Below are positions 35,120-48,519 of a stretch of 64,000 bases of DNA, one piece after another. The position numbers and the translations under genes were made by a program. The stretch comes from Pleurodeles waltl (lineage: Eukaryota > Chordata > Amphibia > Caudata > Salamandridae): contig NW_027150000.1 of NCBI RefSeq assembly GCF_031143425.1, positions 62,001 to 126,000 on the forward strand. Reading direction: 5' to 3'. Under the pieces are notes generated by a model that did no database searches, was not told where the DNA came from, and worked only from the letters and a program-made list of their open reading frames with translations. Position 1 is the stretch's first letter. Each line of letters opens with the position of its first letter.

Positions 35120-36273
35120 TGGTTGAAGTTCTATCCAAAGCAGGAGGGAGCAAAGAGTCTCTATTACGGTTTTTTGATAGTTTTTCATTTGTGTTATAAA
35201 GGGCCCAGAGTTTGATAAGGAACTTACTCAGGGGAGGCTTGTTGGGCCTTTTAGCTTTTGGCCTGTGCCGGACTTGACTATTCCCCTTTGGGCGTGGTCC
35301 TTAAGAAATAGCAGGGTGAATTTTGATTGATTCATCACTTGTCTTGGCCCATAGGAAAATCTGTAAATTACTTTATAGCCCAAGAAGATTCTGTGATGCA
35401 TTGTGCCTCAGTTGATGAGACCATTGCCTTGGCTCAGTCCTGTGGAGTAGAGAACGGAAATGTTCAAATCTGATATTCAATCTGCCTTTAGGCACTTGCC
35501 ATGACATCTGAAGGGTTTTTCTTTGTTGGGACTGCAATGTGATAGTTCTACTTACATAGATAGGATATTGCAGATAGGTTGCTCGGAATCATGTTCATTG
35601 TTTGAGACTTTCAGCTCTTTTTTACATTGGTTTTTCCAATTCCGGAGTGGGGTGTGTCACATCAGATACTACACGGCTGATTTTTTCTTGGTGGCAAGTG
35701 GTGGGTCAAGTGCAATGTTGAAGAGCTGTGTGTTTTTCAAGGCATCCATGGTGGAGCTGGGTGGTCCTTTAGCTCCAGAGAAGACGGAGGGTCCCAGCAC
35801 ATGCATTCATTTCTTAAGAATCGAGTTGGATTCACAGAAGATGGAGGTAAGTTTACCTGGGGACAAAGTCCAAAAGTTAATCTTATTGTTGGAGAAGGCT
35901 GTGGCTAAGTCCAAGTTGGAGTTGAGACAGGTTCAATGTCTTTTAGGTCATTTGAACTTTGCTTGTTGTGCAGTGTGGGCTAGATGTGCTTTTTGCATGC
36001 AGCTTGGTTTCACAGTGAAGGGCACTGTTTTGCCACGCCACAAGGTAAGATTATGAGGTAGCATTCAGGTGGACTTCAGGATGTGGATAACCTTTCTTAA
36101 GTATTTCAATGGTGTGACTATGTGGAGGGATGACGAGGATTGGTTGTGGCATATGCAGGTTTTTTTGGGTACTTCAGCAGCGCATGGTTTTGGTGTTTTT
36201 TGGGATAGCCACTAGGTGGCAGAGTATGGACCAGAGACATGGAAGTCAGCCAGACATAGGCTCTCATTACAAC
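35120..36273 (+). pseudogene. DIRS RT/RNase H remnant, U7
   Basis: A private one-base insertion near 35451 ('gtagagaacgg') shifts the frame just before motif A. The piece 35523-36056 ends at TGA (36054-36056), shared with U3 and U11. Private Phe-to-Cys near 35540. Confidence 0.87.
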
Positions 36274-36431
36274 ATTGGCGGTAAAAGGCGCTTACCGCCG
36301 TGCAGAAGACCGCCAACATACCGCCGCGGCTGCGGAATTCCGCCACAGCTATTATGACCCACATCTCGGAATCCGACAAAATTCAGACACCCACAGAAGT
36401 CCGCCACACCAAAGGTCAGTGATAAACTGCT

Positions 36432-37299
36432 GTAGTTAAATGATTCAAGGGAGCCCTCAAGAGGGTCATTCAGCGAGTGTCCATGGAGGGAATTGATCTA
36501 AACCAAGCCATGTGCCAGGCCCTCCGGGTTCATCAATCAAGTCCTCATCCCACAACTGGTGAGAGTGTAGCCACATTACTATTTGGGAGAGCCATCAGAG
36601 CAACTCTGCCTCAATAGACCTCGGATCTATCAATTGATGCTACCAGATCCAAGACAAGGACGTGGCTTGGAAAAAGAAAAATTACAACATATGCAGATCA
36701 GCGATACCATGCCCAGGAGCGTTTTTGGCAAAGGAGCCTGGGTATTAGTTAAGTAAAAATGCAAATAGAAAATGGACACTCCTTTTACTGCTGATGCATT
36801 GCAGGCTGTGGGAATGTAAATGACATATGGTGACAGTCCATTGTCATTGACAATCCACAACTTAGGGACACATCACATTCTAAACACTTACTGTGATTCT
36901 TTTCGAGTCCTGAAACCGCTCGGAGGCGACCCCACCAGCAGACCCAGTTCAAGTGCATGACCCTATGTCGCCGTTGCCCAAAACATAGTGAACCTTGATC
37001 ATCTCGGATCACCCTAGCCAGCAGACAAATGAGAGCACCTCACCAACTAATTGAGGAAATTTGATTTTGGTGATGGCTGCCACATTTTTATTTAACAATG
37101 GGGAAGATGTACCATATTGATGTTATACGCACTAGAATTCTTGTGGTTCTGGGCGGACTCTGAACAGAAAGTATGTAATGTGGGGGAGGTGTTAGGGTGT
37201 GGTTATGGGAAAGTATGATGTAATGAGCAGTTAGTGAGGTTATGTTGAAGAATAAAGTAATAATTGACCGCAGCTCCTGTGTGGCGTAATTCATCTGCA
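36432..37299 (+). mobile_element. Ty3/gypsy integrase C-terminus and LTR, U7-U8
   Basis: Shares the private marks of the copy at 15327. An additional private 'caagtgcatgacc' lies near 36950. LTR-like block 37118-37299. Confidence 0.74.
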
Positions 37300-37963
37300 T
37301 GCTCCCGGGCTAGGGAATATGCTATAGTTGAAAAGTCAATTCTGAGGTCAGTGATTTCTCTACTGGCAACAATTCAGGTTTGATCACGCATATAGTGAAT
37401 AAAAAGATTTTCAAATGTGTTTTAAGTCTGATGAAAGATATAGCTTTGAGGAAAAAAAATCGATGCGGGCCCCTGCACCACCATCAGTAAATATTAAAAA
37501 AACAACACTCGCTACCTCCAGCTAAAAATGGAGAGCCGTTTCAAAGCTACATGGAAAAAAGTAGTAACCCATAACAGCCACACGGAAAAAAAAACAGGAA
37601 ATGCTAAGGGAGGCAATTGACTAGTTGAGATAGAAATTATAATCATAGACATAGAAATCAGCCTGGAAAAGTGGTGACTTCTTGGGGTAATATAGGATAA
37701 ACCTCAGAGAATGGGGGCTTGAAGGAAGATGGACTTGTCCGGACTTCCCCCAGGCTAATCTGGTGTGGTGGTGCCTTCCACGGTGCTCCAGGATTGCCAG
37801 GGTTTTTTAAGAGGGCAGAGGGTGTGGGCAGCCTCTTTGGCTGTTGTCACACCCAGGTACAGAGCATGGTTAGTTTCTATCATTGCAGATAGTGTAGGCA
37901 AGTCAGTGTAATTTTTAGTATTGTTGGCGGCATCAGTGGTACTTGTAGTCCTTAACCTTAATA

Positions 37964-40282
37964 ATGGCCACAGTCAGCAGAGTGTTGCAGGCCTTTATGG
38001 TATTGCGGGAAGAAGGAAGTAGGACTTGCTTCAGGAAGGTGTGGTCGAGCAGGCAAGGGTGGGATTAAAACTCCCTAAAAAGGCATCTTCTGAGGAAGTG
38101 GTTGTAGCAGTTTTTGCCTGTATCTCACCAGGACAAAAACCAAAGAAATGTGAACAAAAGTGCACAACCAGGAGTCAGAAGCATTGATTACCTTCATTAG
38201 TTTCTGTCAGGGATGGTGTTGCCGAGCCCATGTTGCCACCTGTATTCAGGAGCAGGTCATCAGTTGTGAGGGGAGGCACAAGGCTGATGCACAGATCGGG
38301 CACATTGATGAGGGAGCACTTCGGGAGTGGGGTAAAAGTCTTGCTGTGGAGGTTGAAGGGGCACATGATCCCCGGCAGGGGGATTATTGTGTTGACGCGC
38401 TCACAACTGTGGTAGGTGCACTTAAGGATGGGGACGCTGGGAGTTTTGTGGCAGCTGGTGATGTGTCGGCAACTGATTGGAAGCTGCAAAGCATGTTAGT
38501 GGAAAAACACTGTGGAGCACCTGCCATGATGGCGGCGCCCACTGCGTTTACTGATCCTATTGTTATAACTGAATCAGATGAAGAGGTGGGCATAGGTAAA
38601 GCAGGGGAGGTGGTCCAGGGTGAATGTTTGGGCAATGGGCATGCATTTGATTCTGGGGAAAAGCCTATCACTACTCAACATTTGTTCCTCAGTTGGGTCA
38701 GCCGCATGATAAATAAAGTGCGGAGATGGGCAGTGGACAATGAGGCCCTTCATGAGTAAACTGGTCATGTAGGGGAAATAGATATGGGAGTTAGTGTGGG
38801 TGATATTGGAGGAATCTAGGAGTCGGAGGTCAAGGATCTATCTTCTTTGGAGGGTGGAGGTATTATGGGTCAGGCAGAGGACAGTAAACTGTTTTTTCAG
38901 TCCAGGATGGCTTTTAGTAAGCCAGGGTGTGTCCTCTGGGCTGGGTGGCTTGGAGGAGAATGTCCAGCTGCGACGCAGTGCCTCAGGCGCCAGTAATGTA
39001 CAGATGCCGGTGGAGGTCAGAGCACCTCTGGGTGCCTGGCTAAAGTGAGAGCAGGTTCCAGAGAGACTTGCTCGACATAGTAGGAGCCCACTGATGCTTC
39101 GGTCAAGCCAGCTGGTGATGCGGACGACGGGGTGCAGCCAAGCACTAGCTGGGACGCTGCTGGCTTTGTGGGTATAACAGGGTGGGAGGACGAATTGTTA
39201 GATTATGATGAGAAGGGTTGTTTGGAGGAAGGTGAAATAGTGGAAGAGGAAGCTGGTGCTCTGTTAGTGACGACAGCGTCTCGGGGTGGGTGGACAGTTA
39301 ACAGCAGTAGGAGGGTTGGTGTTTTTCAGAAGGTGGCCCAGAAGTCGGACCAGTGTGACACAGGGGAGTGAAGGTTACCAGGAAGAGTCAAGAGTAGCGT
39401 CCATTGGTCCCTTGAGGTAAGCAGAGAGTGGTTTGGGGAATTCCTAATTTGGTGGACACGCCCAAAGTGGATAGAGTTGTGTCTGTGGGAAACAGTCCGG
39501 TTAAAGCACCAACAAGGGATAAGTTTGGGAAAGGAGGTAAGGATATGGTGATACAAACGACTGCAGAAGAAAAAGAAGTTTAAAAACCCAGTGCTGCACA
39601 TGAAGATGGCAAGACAAGTGGGGAATTGGTGTCAACCACAGGAAGTGATAAGGCAGGTAAAGCTGATGGCAGTGTTTCAGGGGTAGTATCTAGATTAAGA
39701 GATTGCCTTATATGAGGGTGTTGATGCCTTTGGGGGCGCATCTCACCTAGCATATGAAGAATAAGATCTGTAAAGGGGAATTTGTTGACATTTTCAAGCT
39801 GTTGCAAAGGTGTCTATAACTGTAGAGAATTGAACTTCCACTTTCCTAATCTTTTTGAGTGTGTATTGTGAACGACATCCTGACTTTTTGTTGCCCTTTT
39901 CAAATATATGGATGTGGCATGGAGAGCGCAGATGGACTATCTCGGTTGTGGTTGGTGGTTTTGGTATGACTAGGAATTTCATGCCAGATTAGCAGTTAAT
40001 CCAAGCAAAGGAGTGAGGGGATATATAATGAGCTCTGGATGCAATGGCTTTGCAAGGCTAAGAATGTCCCAGTGATCAACACTGCTAATGGTTTGCTCTT
40101 GCAATACAAGCCGTTTCAGGGGCACATCACCGAATTTGGGATGGGAGTTTCAGGACGGGGATAATTTCCCTAAGGTGGGTCTTGCTGGTCCTTCAGTAGA
40201 GATGCATGTACACGCCTCTAATGTAAATTTAGGCATGACTCCTCCAACTGTGGGGGAAGCATCCATTGGTCCAGTGTTTTAG
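37964..40282 (+). pseudogene. DIRS gag remnant, U8
   Basis: The open stretch 38160-38759 has a private Pro-to-Arg change. The T6 run at 38892-38897 gives the same fused frame (38794-39048) as U4. LLDYDE segment 39132-39371. Confidence 0.62.
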
Positions 40283-40397
40283 GGGGGAACAGTGTGAATG
40301 GTGGGGAAACACTGGTGGGGATACTGGGCAAGAGGTCAGATGCAACAGGTTTTAGAAAAAGGGACCTACTCCTATTAAGTTTCAGATCTTAAGTTAC

Positions 40398-41551
40398 TGG
40401 TTGAAGTTCTATCCAAAGCAGGAGGGAGCTAAGAGTCTCTATTACGGTTTTTTGATAGGTTTTCATTTGTGTTATAAAGGGCCCAGAGTTTGATAAGGAA
40501 CTTACTCAGGGGAGGCTTGTTGGGCCTTTTAGCTTTTGGCCTGTGCCGGACTTGACCATTCCCCTTTGGGCGTGGTCCTTAAGAAATAGCAGGGTGAATT
40601 TAGATTGATTCATCACTTGTCTTGGCCCATAGGAAAATCTGTAAATTACTTTATAGCCCAAGAAGATTCTGTGATGCATTGTGCCTCAGTTGATGAGACC
40701 ATTGCCTTGGCTCAGTCCTGTGGAGTAGAAGCGGAAATGTTGAAATCTGATATTCAATCTGCCTTTAGGCACTTGCCATGACATCTGAAGGGTTTTTCTT
40801 TGTTGGGACTGCAATTTGATAGTTCTACTTACATAGATAGGATATTGCAGATAGGTTGCTCGGAATCATGTTCATTGTTTGAGACTTTCAGCTTTTTTTT
40901 ACATTGGTTTTTCCAATTCCGGAGTGGGGTGTGTCACATCAGATACTACACGGCTGATTTTTTTCTTGGTGGCAAGTGGTGGGTCAAGTGCAATGTTGAA
41001 GAGCTGTGTGTTTTTCAAGGCATCCATGGTGGAGCTGGGTGGTCCTTTAGCTCCAGAGAAGACGGAGGGTCCCAGCACATGCATTCATTTCTTAAGAATC
41101 GAGTTGGATTCACAGAAGATGGAGGTAAGTTTACCTGGGGACAAAGTCCAAATGTTAATCTTATTGTTGGAGAAGGCTGTGGCTTAGTCCAAGTTGGAGT
41201 TGAGACAGGTTCAATGTCTTTTAGGTCATTTGAACTTGGCTTGTTGTGCAGTGTGGGCTAGATGTGCTTTTTGCATGCAGCTTGGTTTCACAGTGAAGGG
41301 CACTGTTTTGCCATGCCACAAGGTAAGATTACGAGGTAGCATTCAGGTGGACTTCAGGATGTGGATAACCTTTCTTAAGTATTTCAATGGTGTGACTATG
41401 TGGAGGGATGACGAGGATTGGTTGTGGCATATGCAGGTTTTTTTGGGTACTTCAGCAGCGCATGGTTTTGGTGTTTTTTGGGATAGCCACTAGGTGGCAG
41501 AGTATGGGCCAGAGACATGGAAGTCAGCCAGACATAGGCTCTCATTACAAC
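40398..41551 (+). pseudogene. DIRS RT/RNase H remnant, U8
   Basis: It has the seven-T frameshift of U1 and U4, plus a private AAG-to-TAG stop near 41185. The region thus breaks into 40800-41261, 40879-41187 and 41194-41493. This is one of the most damaged copies. Confidence 0.87.
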
Positions 41552-41709
41552 ATTGGCGGTAAAAGGCGCTTACCGCCGTGCAGAAGACCGCCAACATACC
41601 GCCGCGGCTGCGGAATTCCGCCACAGCTATTGTGACCCACATCTCGGAATCCGACAAAATTCAGACACCCACAGAAGTCCGCCACACCAAAGGTCAGTGA
41701 TAAACTGCT

Positions 41710-42577
41710 GTAGTTAAATGATTCAAGGGAGCCCTCAAGAGGGTCATTCAGCGAGTGTCCATGGAGGGAATTGATCTAAACCAAGCCATGTGCCAGGCCC
41801 TCCGGGTTCATCAATCAACTCCTCATCCCACAACTGGTGAGAGTGTAGCCACATTACTATTTGGGAGAGCCATCAGAGCAACTCTGCCTCAATAGACCTC
41901 GGATCTATCAATTGATGCTACCAGATCCAAGACAAGGACGTGGCTTGGAAAAAGAAAAATTACAACATATGCAGATCAGCGATACCATGCCCAGGAGCGT
42001 TTTTGGCAAAGGATCCTGGGTATTGGTTAAGTAAAAATGCAAATGGAAAATGGAAACTGCTTTTACTGCTGATGCATTGCAGGCTGTGGGAATGTAAATG
42101 ACATATGGTGACAGTCCATTGTCATTGACAATCCATCACTTAGGGACACATCACATTCTAAACACTTACTGTGATTCTTTTCGAGTCCTGAAACCGCTCG
42201 GAGGCGACCCCACCAGCAGACCCAGTTCAAGTGCCTGACCCTATGTCGCCGTTGCCCAAAACATAGTGAACCTTGATCATCTCGGATCACCCTAGCCAGC
42301 AGACAAATGAGAGCACCTCACCAACTAATTGAGGAAATTTGATTTTGGTGATGGCTGCCACATTTTTATTTAACAATGGGGAAGATGTACCATATTGATG
42401 TTATACGCACTAGAATTCTTGTGGTTCTGGGCGGACTCTGAACAGAAAGTATGTAATGTGGGGGAGATGTTAGGGTGTGGTTATGGGAAAGTATGATGTA
42501 ATGAGCAGTTAGTGAGGTTATGTTGAAGAATAAAGTAATAATTGACCGCAGCTCCTGTGTGGCGTAATTCATCTGCA
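41710..42577 (+). mobile_element. Ty3/gypsy integrase C-terminus and LTR, U8-U9
   Basis: Private 'aaaggatcctggg' creates a BamHI site near 42011. LTR-like block 42396-42577 with 'gagatgttagg'. Confidence 0.74.
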
Positions 42578-43243
42578 TGCTCCCGGGCTAGGGAATATGC
42601 TATAGTTGAAAAGTCAATTCTGAGGTCAGTGATTTCTCTACTGGCAACAATTCAGGTTTGATCACGCATATAGTGAATAAAAAGATTTTTAAACGTGTTT
42701 TAAGTCTGATGAAAGATATAGCTTTGAGGAAAAAAAATCGATGCGGGCCCCTGCACCACCATCAGTAAATATTAAAAAAACAACACTCGCTACCTCCAGC
42801 TAAAAATGGAGAGCAGTTTCAAAGCTACAAGGAAAAAAGTAGTAACCCATAACAGCCACACGAAAAAAAAAACAGGAAATGCTAAGGGAGGCAATTGACT
42901 AGTTCAGATAGAAATTATACTCATAGACATAGAAATCAGCCTGGAAAAGTGGTGACTTCTTGGGGTAATATAGGATAAACCTCAGAGAATGGGGGCTTGA
43001 AGGAAGATGGACTTGTCCGGTCTTCCCCCAGGCTAATCTGGTGTGGTGGTGCCTTCCACGGTGCTCCAGGATTGCCAGTGTTTTTTTAAGAGGTGCAGAG
43101 GGTGTGGGCAGCCTCTTTGGCTGTTGTCACACCCAGGTACAGAGCATGGTTAGTTTCTATCATTGCAGATAGTGTAGGCAAGTCAGTGTAATTTTTAGTA
43201 TTGCTGGCGGCATCAGTGGTACTTGTAGTCCTTAACCTTAATA

Positions 43244-45561
43244 ATGGCCACAGTCAGCAGAGTGTTGCAGGCCTTTAAGGTTTTGCGGGAAGAAGGAAGT
43301 AGGACTTGCTTCAGGAGGGTGTGGTCGAGCAGGCAAGGGTGGGATTAAAACTCCCTAAAAAGGCATCTTCTGAGGAAGTGGCTGTAGCAGTTTTTACCTG
43401 TATCTCACCAGGACAAAAACCAAAGAAATGTGAACAAAAGTGCACAACCAGGAGTCAGAAGCATTGATTACCTTCATTAGTTTCTGTCAGGGATGGTGTT
43501 GCCGAGCCCATGTTGCCACCTGTATTCAGGAGCAGGTCATCAGTTGTGAGGGGAGGCACAAGGCTGATGCACAGATCGGGCACATTGATGAGGGAGCACT
43601 TCGGGAGTGGGGTAAAAGTCTTGCTGTGGAGGTTGAAGGGGCACATGATCCCCGGCAGGGGGATTATTGTGTTGACGCGCTCACAACTGTGGTAGGTGCA
43701 CTTAAGGATGGGGATGCTGGGAGTTTTGTGGCAGCTGGTGATGTGTCGGCAACTGATTGGAAGCTGCAAAGCATGTTAGTGGAAAAACACTGTGGAGCAC
43801 CTGCCATGATGGCGGCGCCCACTGCGTTTACTGATCCTATTGTTATAACTGAATCAGATGAAGAGGTGGGCATAGGTAAAGCAGGGGAGGTGGTCCAGGG
43901 TGAATGTTTGGGCAATGGGCATGCATTTGATTCTGAGGAAAAGCCTATCACTACTCAACATTTGTTCCTCAGTTGGGTCAGCCCCATGATAAATAAAGTG
44001 CGGAGATGGGCAGTGGACAATGAGGCCCTTCATGAGTAAACTGGTCATGTAGGGGAAATAGATATGGGAGTTAGTGTGGGTGATATGGGAGGAATCTAGG
44101 AGTCGGAGGTCAAGGATGTATCTTCTTTGGAGGGTGGAGGTATTATGGGTCAGGCAGAGGACAGTAAACTGTTTTTCAGTCCAGGATGGCTTTTAGTAAG
44201 CCAGGGTGTGTCCTCTGGGCTGGGTGGCTTGAAGGAGAATGTCCAGCTGCGACGCAGTGCCTCAGGCGCCAGTAATGTACAGATGCCGGTGGAGGTCAGA
44301 GCACCTCTGGGTGCCTGGCTAAAGTGAGAGCAGGTTCCAGAGAGACTTGCTCGACATAGTAGGAGCCCACTGATGCTTCGGTCGAGCCAGCTGGTGATGC
44401 GGACGACGGGGTGCAGCCAAGCACTAGCTGGGACGCTGCTGGCTTTGTGGGTATAACAGGGTGGGAGGACGAATTGTTAGATTATGATGAGAAGGGTTAT
44501 TTGGAGGAAGGTGAAATAGTGGAAGAGGAAGCTGGTGCTCTGTTAGTGACGACAGAGTCTCAGGGTGGGTGGACAGTTAACAGCAGTAGGAGGGTTGGTG
44601 TTTTTCAGAAGGTGGCCCAGAAGTCGGACCAGTGTGACACAGGGGAGTGAAGGTTACCAGGAAGAGTCAAGAGTAGCATCCATTGGTCCCTTGAGGTAAG
44701 CAGAGAGTGGTTTGGGGAATTCCTAATTTGGTGGACACGCCCAAAGTGGATAGAGTTGTGTCTGTGGGAAACAGTCCGGTTAAAGCACCAACAAGGGATA
44801 AGTTTGGGAAAGGAGGTAAGGATATGGTGATACAAACGACTGCAGAAGAAAAAGAAGTTTAAAAACCCAGTGCTGCACATGAAGATGGCAAGACAAGTGG
44901 GGAATTGGTGTCAACCACAGGAAGTGATAAGGCAGGTAAAGCTGATGGCAGTGTTTCAGGGGTAGTATCTAGATTAAGAGATTGCCTTATATGAGGGTGT
45001 TGATGCCTTTGGGGGCGCATCTCACCTAGCACATGAAGAATAAGATCTGTAAAGGGGAATTTGTTGACATTTTCAAGCTGTTGCAAAGGTGTCTATAACT
45101 GTAGAGAATTGAACTTCCACTTTCCTAATCTTTTTGAGTGTGTATTGTGAACGACATCCTGACTTTTTGTTGCCCTTTTCAAGTATATGAATGTGGCATG
45201 GAGAGCGCAGATGGACTATCTCGGTTGTGGTTGGTGGTTTTGGTATGACTAGGAATTTCATGCCAGATTAGCAGTTAATCCAAGCAAAGGAGTGAGGGGA
45301 TATATAATGAGCTCTGGATGCAATGGCTTTGCAAGGCTAAGAATGTCCCAGTGATCAACACTGCTAATGGTTTGCTCTTGCAATACAAGCCGTTTCAGGG
45401 GCACATCACCGAATATGGGATGGGAGTTTCAGGACGGGGATAATTTCCCTAAGGTGGGTCTTGCTGGTCCTTCAGTAGAGATGCATGTACACGCCTCTAA
45501 TGTAAATTTAGGCATGCCTCCTCCAACTGTGGGGGAAGCATCCATTGGTCCAGTGTTTTAG
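43244..45561 (+). pseudogene. DIRS gag remnant, U9
   Basis: The open stretch 43440-44039 has a private Gly-to-Glu change. LLDYDE segment 44411-44650 is open. Private 'caagtatatg' in the core. Confidence 0.62.
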
Positions 45562-45676
45562 GGGGGCACAGTGTGAATGGTGGGGAAACACTGGTGGGGA
45601 TACTGGGCAAGAGGTCAGATGCAACAGGTTTTAGAAAAAGGGACCTACTCCTATTAAGTTTCAGATCTTAAGTTAC

Positions 45677-46829
45677 TGGTTGAAGTTCTATCCAAAGCAG
45701 GAGGGAGCTAAGAGTCTCTATTACGGTTTTTTGATAGGTTTTCATTTGTGTTATAAAGGGCCCAGAGTTTGATAAGGAACTTACTCAGGGGAGGCTTGTT
45801 GGGCCTTTTAGCTTTTGGCCTGTGCCGGACTTGACCATTCCCCTTTGGGCGTGGTCCTTAAGAAATAGCAGGGTGAATTTAGATTGATTCATCACTTGTC
45901 TTGGCCCATAGGAAAATCTATAAATTACTTTATAGCCCAAGAAGATTCTGTGATGCATTGTGCCTCAGTTGATGAGACCATTGCCTTGGCTCAGTCCTGT
46001 GGAGTAGAAGCGGAAATGTTGAAATCTGATATTCAATCTGCCTTTAGGCACTTGCCATGACATCTGAAGGGTTTTTCTTTGTTGGGACTGCAATTTGATA
46101 GTTCTACTTACATAGATAGGATATTGCAGATAGGTTGCTCGGAATCATGTTTATTGTTTGAGACTTTCAGCTCTTTTTTACATTGGTTTTTCCAATTCCG
46201 GAGTGGGATGTGTCACATCAGATACTACACGGCTGATTTTTTCTTGGTGGCAAGTGGTGGGTCAAGTGCAATGTTGAAGAGCTGTGTGTTTTTCAAGGCA
46301 TCCATGGTGGAGCTGGGTGGTCCTTTAGCTCCAGAGAAGACGGAGGGTCCCAGCACATGCATTCATTTCTTAAGAATCGAGTTGGATTCACAGAAGATGG
46401 AGGTAAGTTTACCTGGGGACAAAGTCCAAAAGTTAATCTTATTGTTGGAGAAGGCTGTGGCTAAGTCCAAGTTGGAGTTGAGACAGGTTCAATGTCTTTT
46501 AGGTCATTTGAACTTTGCTTGTTGTGCAGTGTGGGCTAGATGTGCTTTTTGCATGCAGCTTGGTTTCACAGTGAAGGGCACTGTTTTGCCACGCCACAAG
46601 GTAAGATTACGAGGTAGCATTCAGGTGGACTTCAGGATGTGGATAACCTTTCTTAAGTATTTCAATGGTGTGACTATGTGGAGGGATGACGAGGATTGGT
46701 TGTGGCATATGCAGGTTTTTTTGGGTACTTCAGCAGCGCATGGTTTTGGTGTTTTTTGGGATAGCCACTAGGTGGCAGAGTATGGACCAGAGACATGGAA
46801 GTCAGCCAGACATAGGCTCTCATTACAAC
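45677..46829 (+). pseudogene. DIRS RT/RNase H remnant, U9
   Basis: Open from 46079 to 46771 with T6. Private Ser-to-Leu near 46150 and Val-to-Met near 46207. YTAD and the missing RNase H aspartate are as elsewhere. Confidence 0.87.
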
Positions 46830-46987
46830 ATTGGTGGTAAAAGGCGCTTACCGCTGTGCAGAAGACCGCCAACATACCGCCGCGGCTGCGGAATTCCGCC
46901 ACAGCTATTATGACCCACATCTCGGAATCCGACAAAATTCAGACACCCACAGAAGTCAGCCACACCAAAGGTCAGTGATAAACTGCT

Positions 46988-47855
46988 GTAGTTAAATGAT
47001 TCAAGGGAGCCCTCAAGAGGGTCATTCAGCGAGTGTCCATGGAGGGAATTGATCTAAACCAAGCCATGTGCCAGGCCCTCCGGGTTCATCAATCAACTCC
47101 TCATCCCACAACTGGTGAGAGTGTAGCCACATTACTATTTGGGAGAGCCATCAGAGCAACTCTGCCTCAATAGACCTCGGATCTATCAATTGATGCTACC
47201 AGATCCAAGACAAGGACGTGGCTTGGAAAAAGAAAAATTACAACATATGCAGATCAGCGATACCATGCCCAGGAGCGTTTTTGGCAAAGGAGCCTGGGTA
47301 TTGGTTAAGTAAAAATGCAAATGGAAAATGGACACTCCTTTTACTGCTGATGCATTGCAGGCTGTGGGAATGTAAATGACATATGGTGACAGTCCATTGT
47401 CATTGACAATCCATCACTTAGGGACACATCACATTCTAAACACTTACTGTGATTCTTTTCGAGTCCTGAAACCGCTCAGAGGTGACCCCACCAGCAGACC
47501 CAGTTCAAGTGCCTGACCCTATGTCGCCGTTGCCCAAAACATAGTGAACCTTGATCATCTCGGATCACCCTAGCCAGCAGACAAATGAGAGCACCTCACC
47601 AACTAATTGAGGAAATTTGATTTTGGTGATGGCTGCCACATTTTTATTTAACAATGGGGAAGATGTACCATATTGATGTTATACGCACTAGAATTCTTGT
47701 GGTTCTGGGCGGACTCTGAACAGAAAGTATGTAATGTGGGGGAGGTGTTAGGGTGTGGTTATGGGAAAGTATGATGTAATGAGCAGTTAGTGAGGTTATG
47801 TTGAAGAATAAAGTAATAATTGACCGCAGCTCCTGTGTGGCGTAATTCATCTGCA
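46988..47855 (+). mobile_element. Ty3/gypsy integrase C-terminus and LTR, U9-U10
   Basis: Tail ends with 'ctcagaggtgacc'. LTR-like block 47674-47855. No private break was noticed beyond those common to all copies. Confidence 0.74.
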
Positions 47856-48519
47856 TGCTCCCGGGCTAGGGAATATGCTATAGTTGAAAAGTCAATTCTG
47901 AGGTCAGTGATTTCTCTACTGGCAACAATTCAGGTTTGATCACGCATATAGTGAATAAAAAGATTTTTAAACGTGTTTTAAGTCTGATGAAAGATATAGC
48001 TTTGAGGAACAAAAATCGATGCGGGCCCCTGCACCACCATCAGTAAATATTAAAAAAACAACACTCGCTACCTCCAGCTAAAAATGGAAAGCAGTTTCAA
48101 AGCTACATGGAAAAAAGTAGTAACCCATAACAGCCACACGAAAAAAAAAACAGGAAATGCTAAGGGAGGCAATTGACTAGTTGAGATAGAAATTATACTC
48201 ATAGACATAGAAATCAGCCTGGAAAAGTGGTGACTTCTTGGGGTAATATAGGATAAACCTCAGAGAATGGGGGCTTGAAGGAAGATGGACTTGTCCGGTC
48301 TTCCCCCAGGCTAATCTGGTGTGGTGGTGCCTTCCACGGTGCTCCAGGATTGCCAGGGTTTTTTAAGAGGGCAGAGGGTGTGGGCAGCCTCTTTGGCTGT
48401 TGTCACACCCAGGTACAGAGCATGGTTAGTTTCTATCATTGCAGATAGTGTAGGCAAGTCAGTGTAATTTTTAGTATTGTTGGCGGCATCAGTGGTACTT
48501 GTAGTCCTTAACCTTAATA

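Larger units (their letters stand above)
15824..36928 (+). repeat. Higher-order repeat block 1 (U4-U7), 21,105 bp
   Basis: Four successive units carry distinct private variants that recur in the same order 21.1 kb downstream. The U4 type has 'ttttcaaatgtg', an extra T in the gag region and T7 in the RT. The U5 type has 'gagatgttagg' in the LTR and 'aagaggtgcag' in the spacer. The U6 type has 'gaggaacaaaaatcg' and an LGFF ending of the RT. The U7 type has a C-to-T stop in the RT. Neighbouring units do not share these marks, while units 21.1 kb apart do. Confidence 0.85.
31654..36928 (+). repeat. Repeat unit U7 (slot 4 of the higher-order repeat)
   Basis: Spacer 32025-32686 and CpG-rich module 36274-36431. 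The 5' part is U1-like ('gaaatgtgatttt', 'aagtgataattg', 'aaacatgttt', TAG at 33905). The 3' part is U3-like. The RT has a private one-base insertion near 35451 just before motif A. Confidence 0.95.
36929..42206 (+). repeat. Repeat unit U8 (slot 1, partner of U4)
   Basis: Spacer 37300-37963 and CpG-rich module 41552-41709. It matches U4 at the marks listed there. Private changes include 'gagagccg' in the spacer, an AAG-to-TAG stop in the RT near 41185 and 'ggatcctggg' in the integrase tail. Confidence 0.95.
42207..47484 (+). repeat. Repeat unit U9 (slot 2, partner of U5)
   Basis: Spacer 42578-43243 and CpG-rich module 46830-46987. It matches U5 in the LTR and spacer marks. The CpG-rich module has two CpG-type losses that weaken its hairpin ('ttggtggtaa' and 'ttaccgctg'). 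The spacer A-run is 10. Confidence 0.95.
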
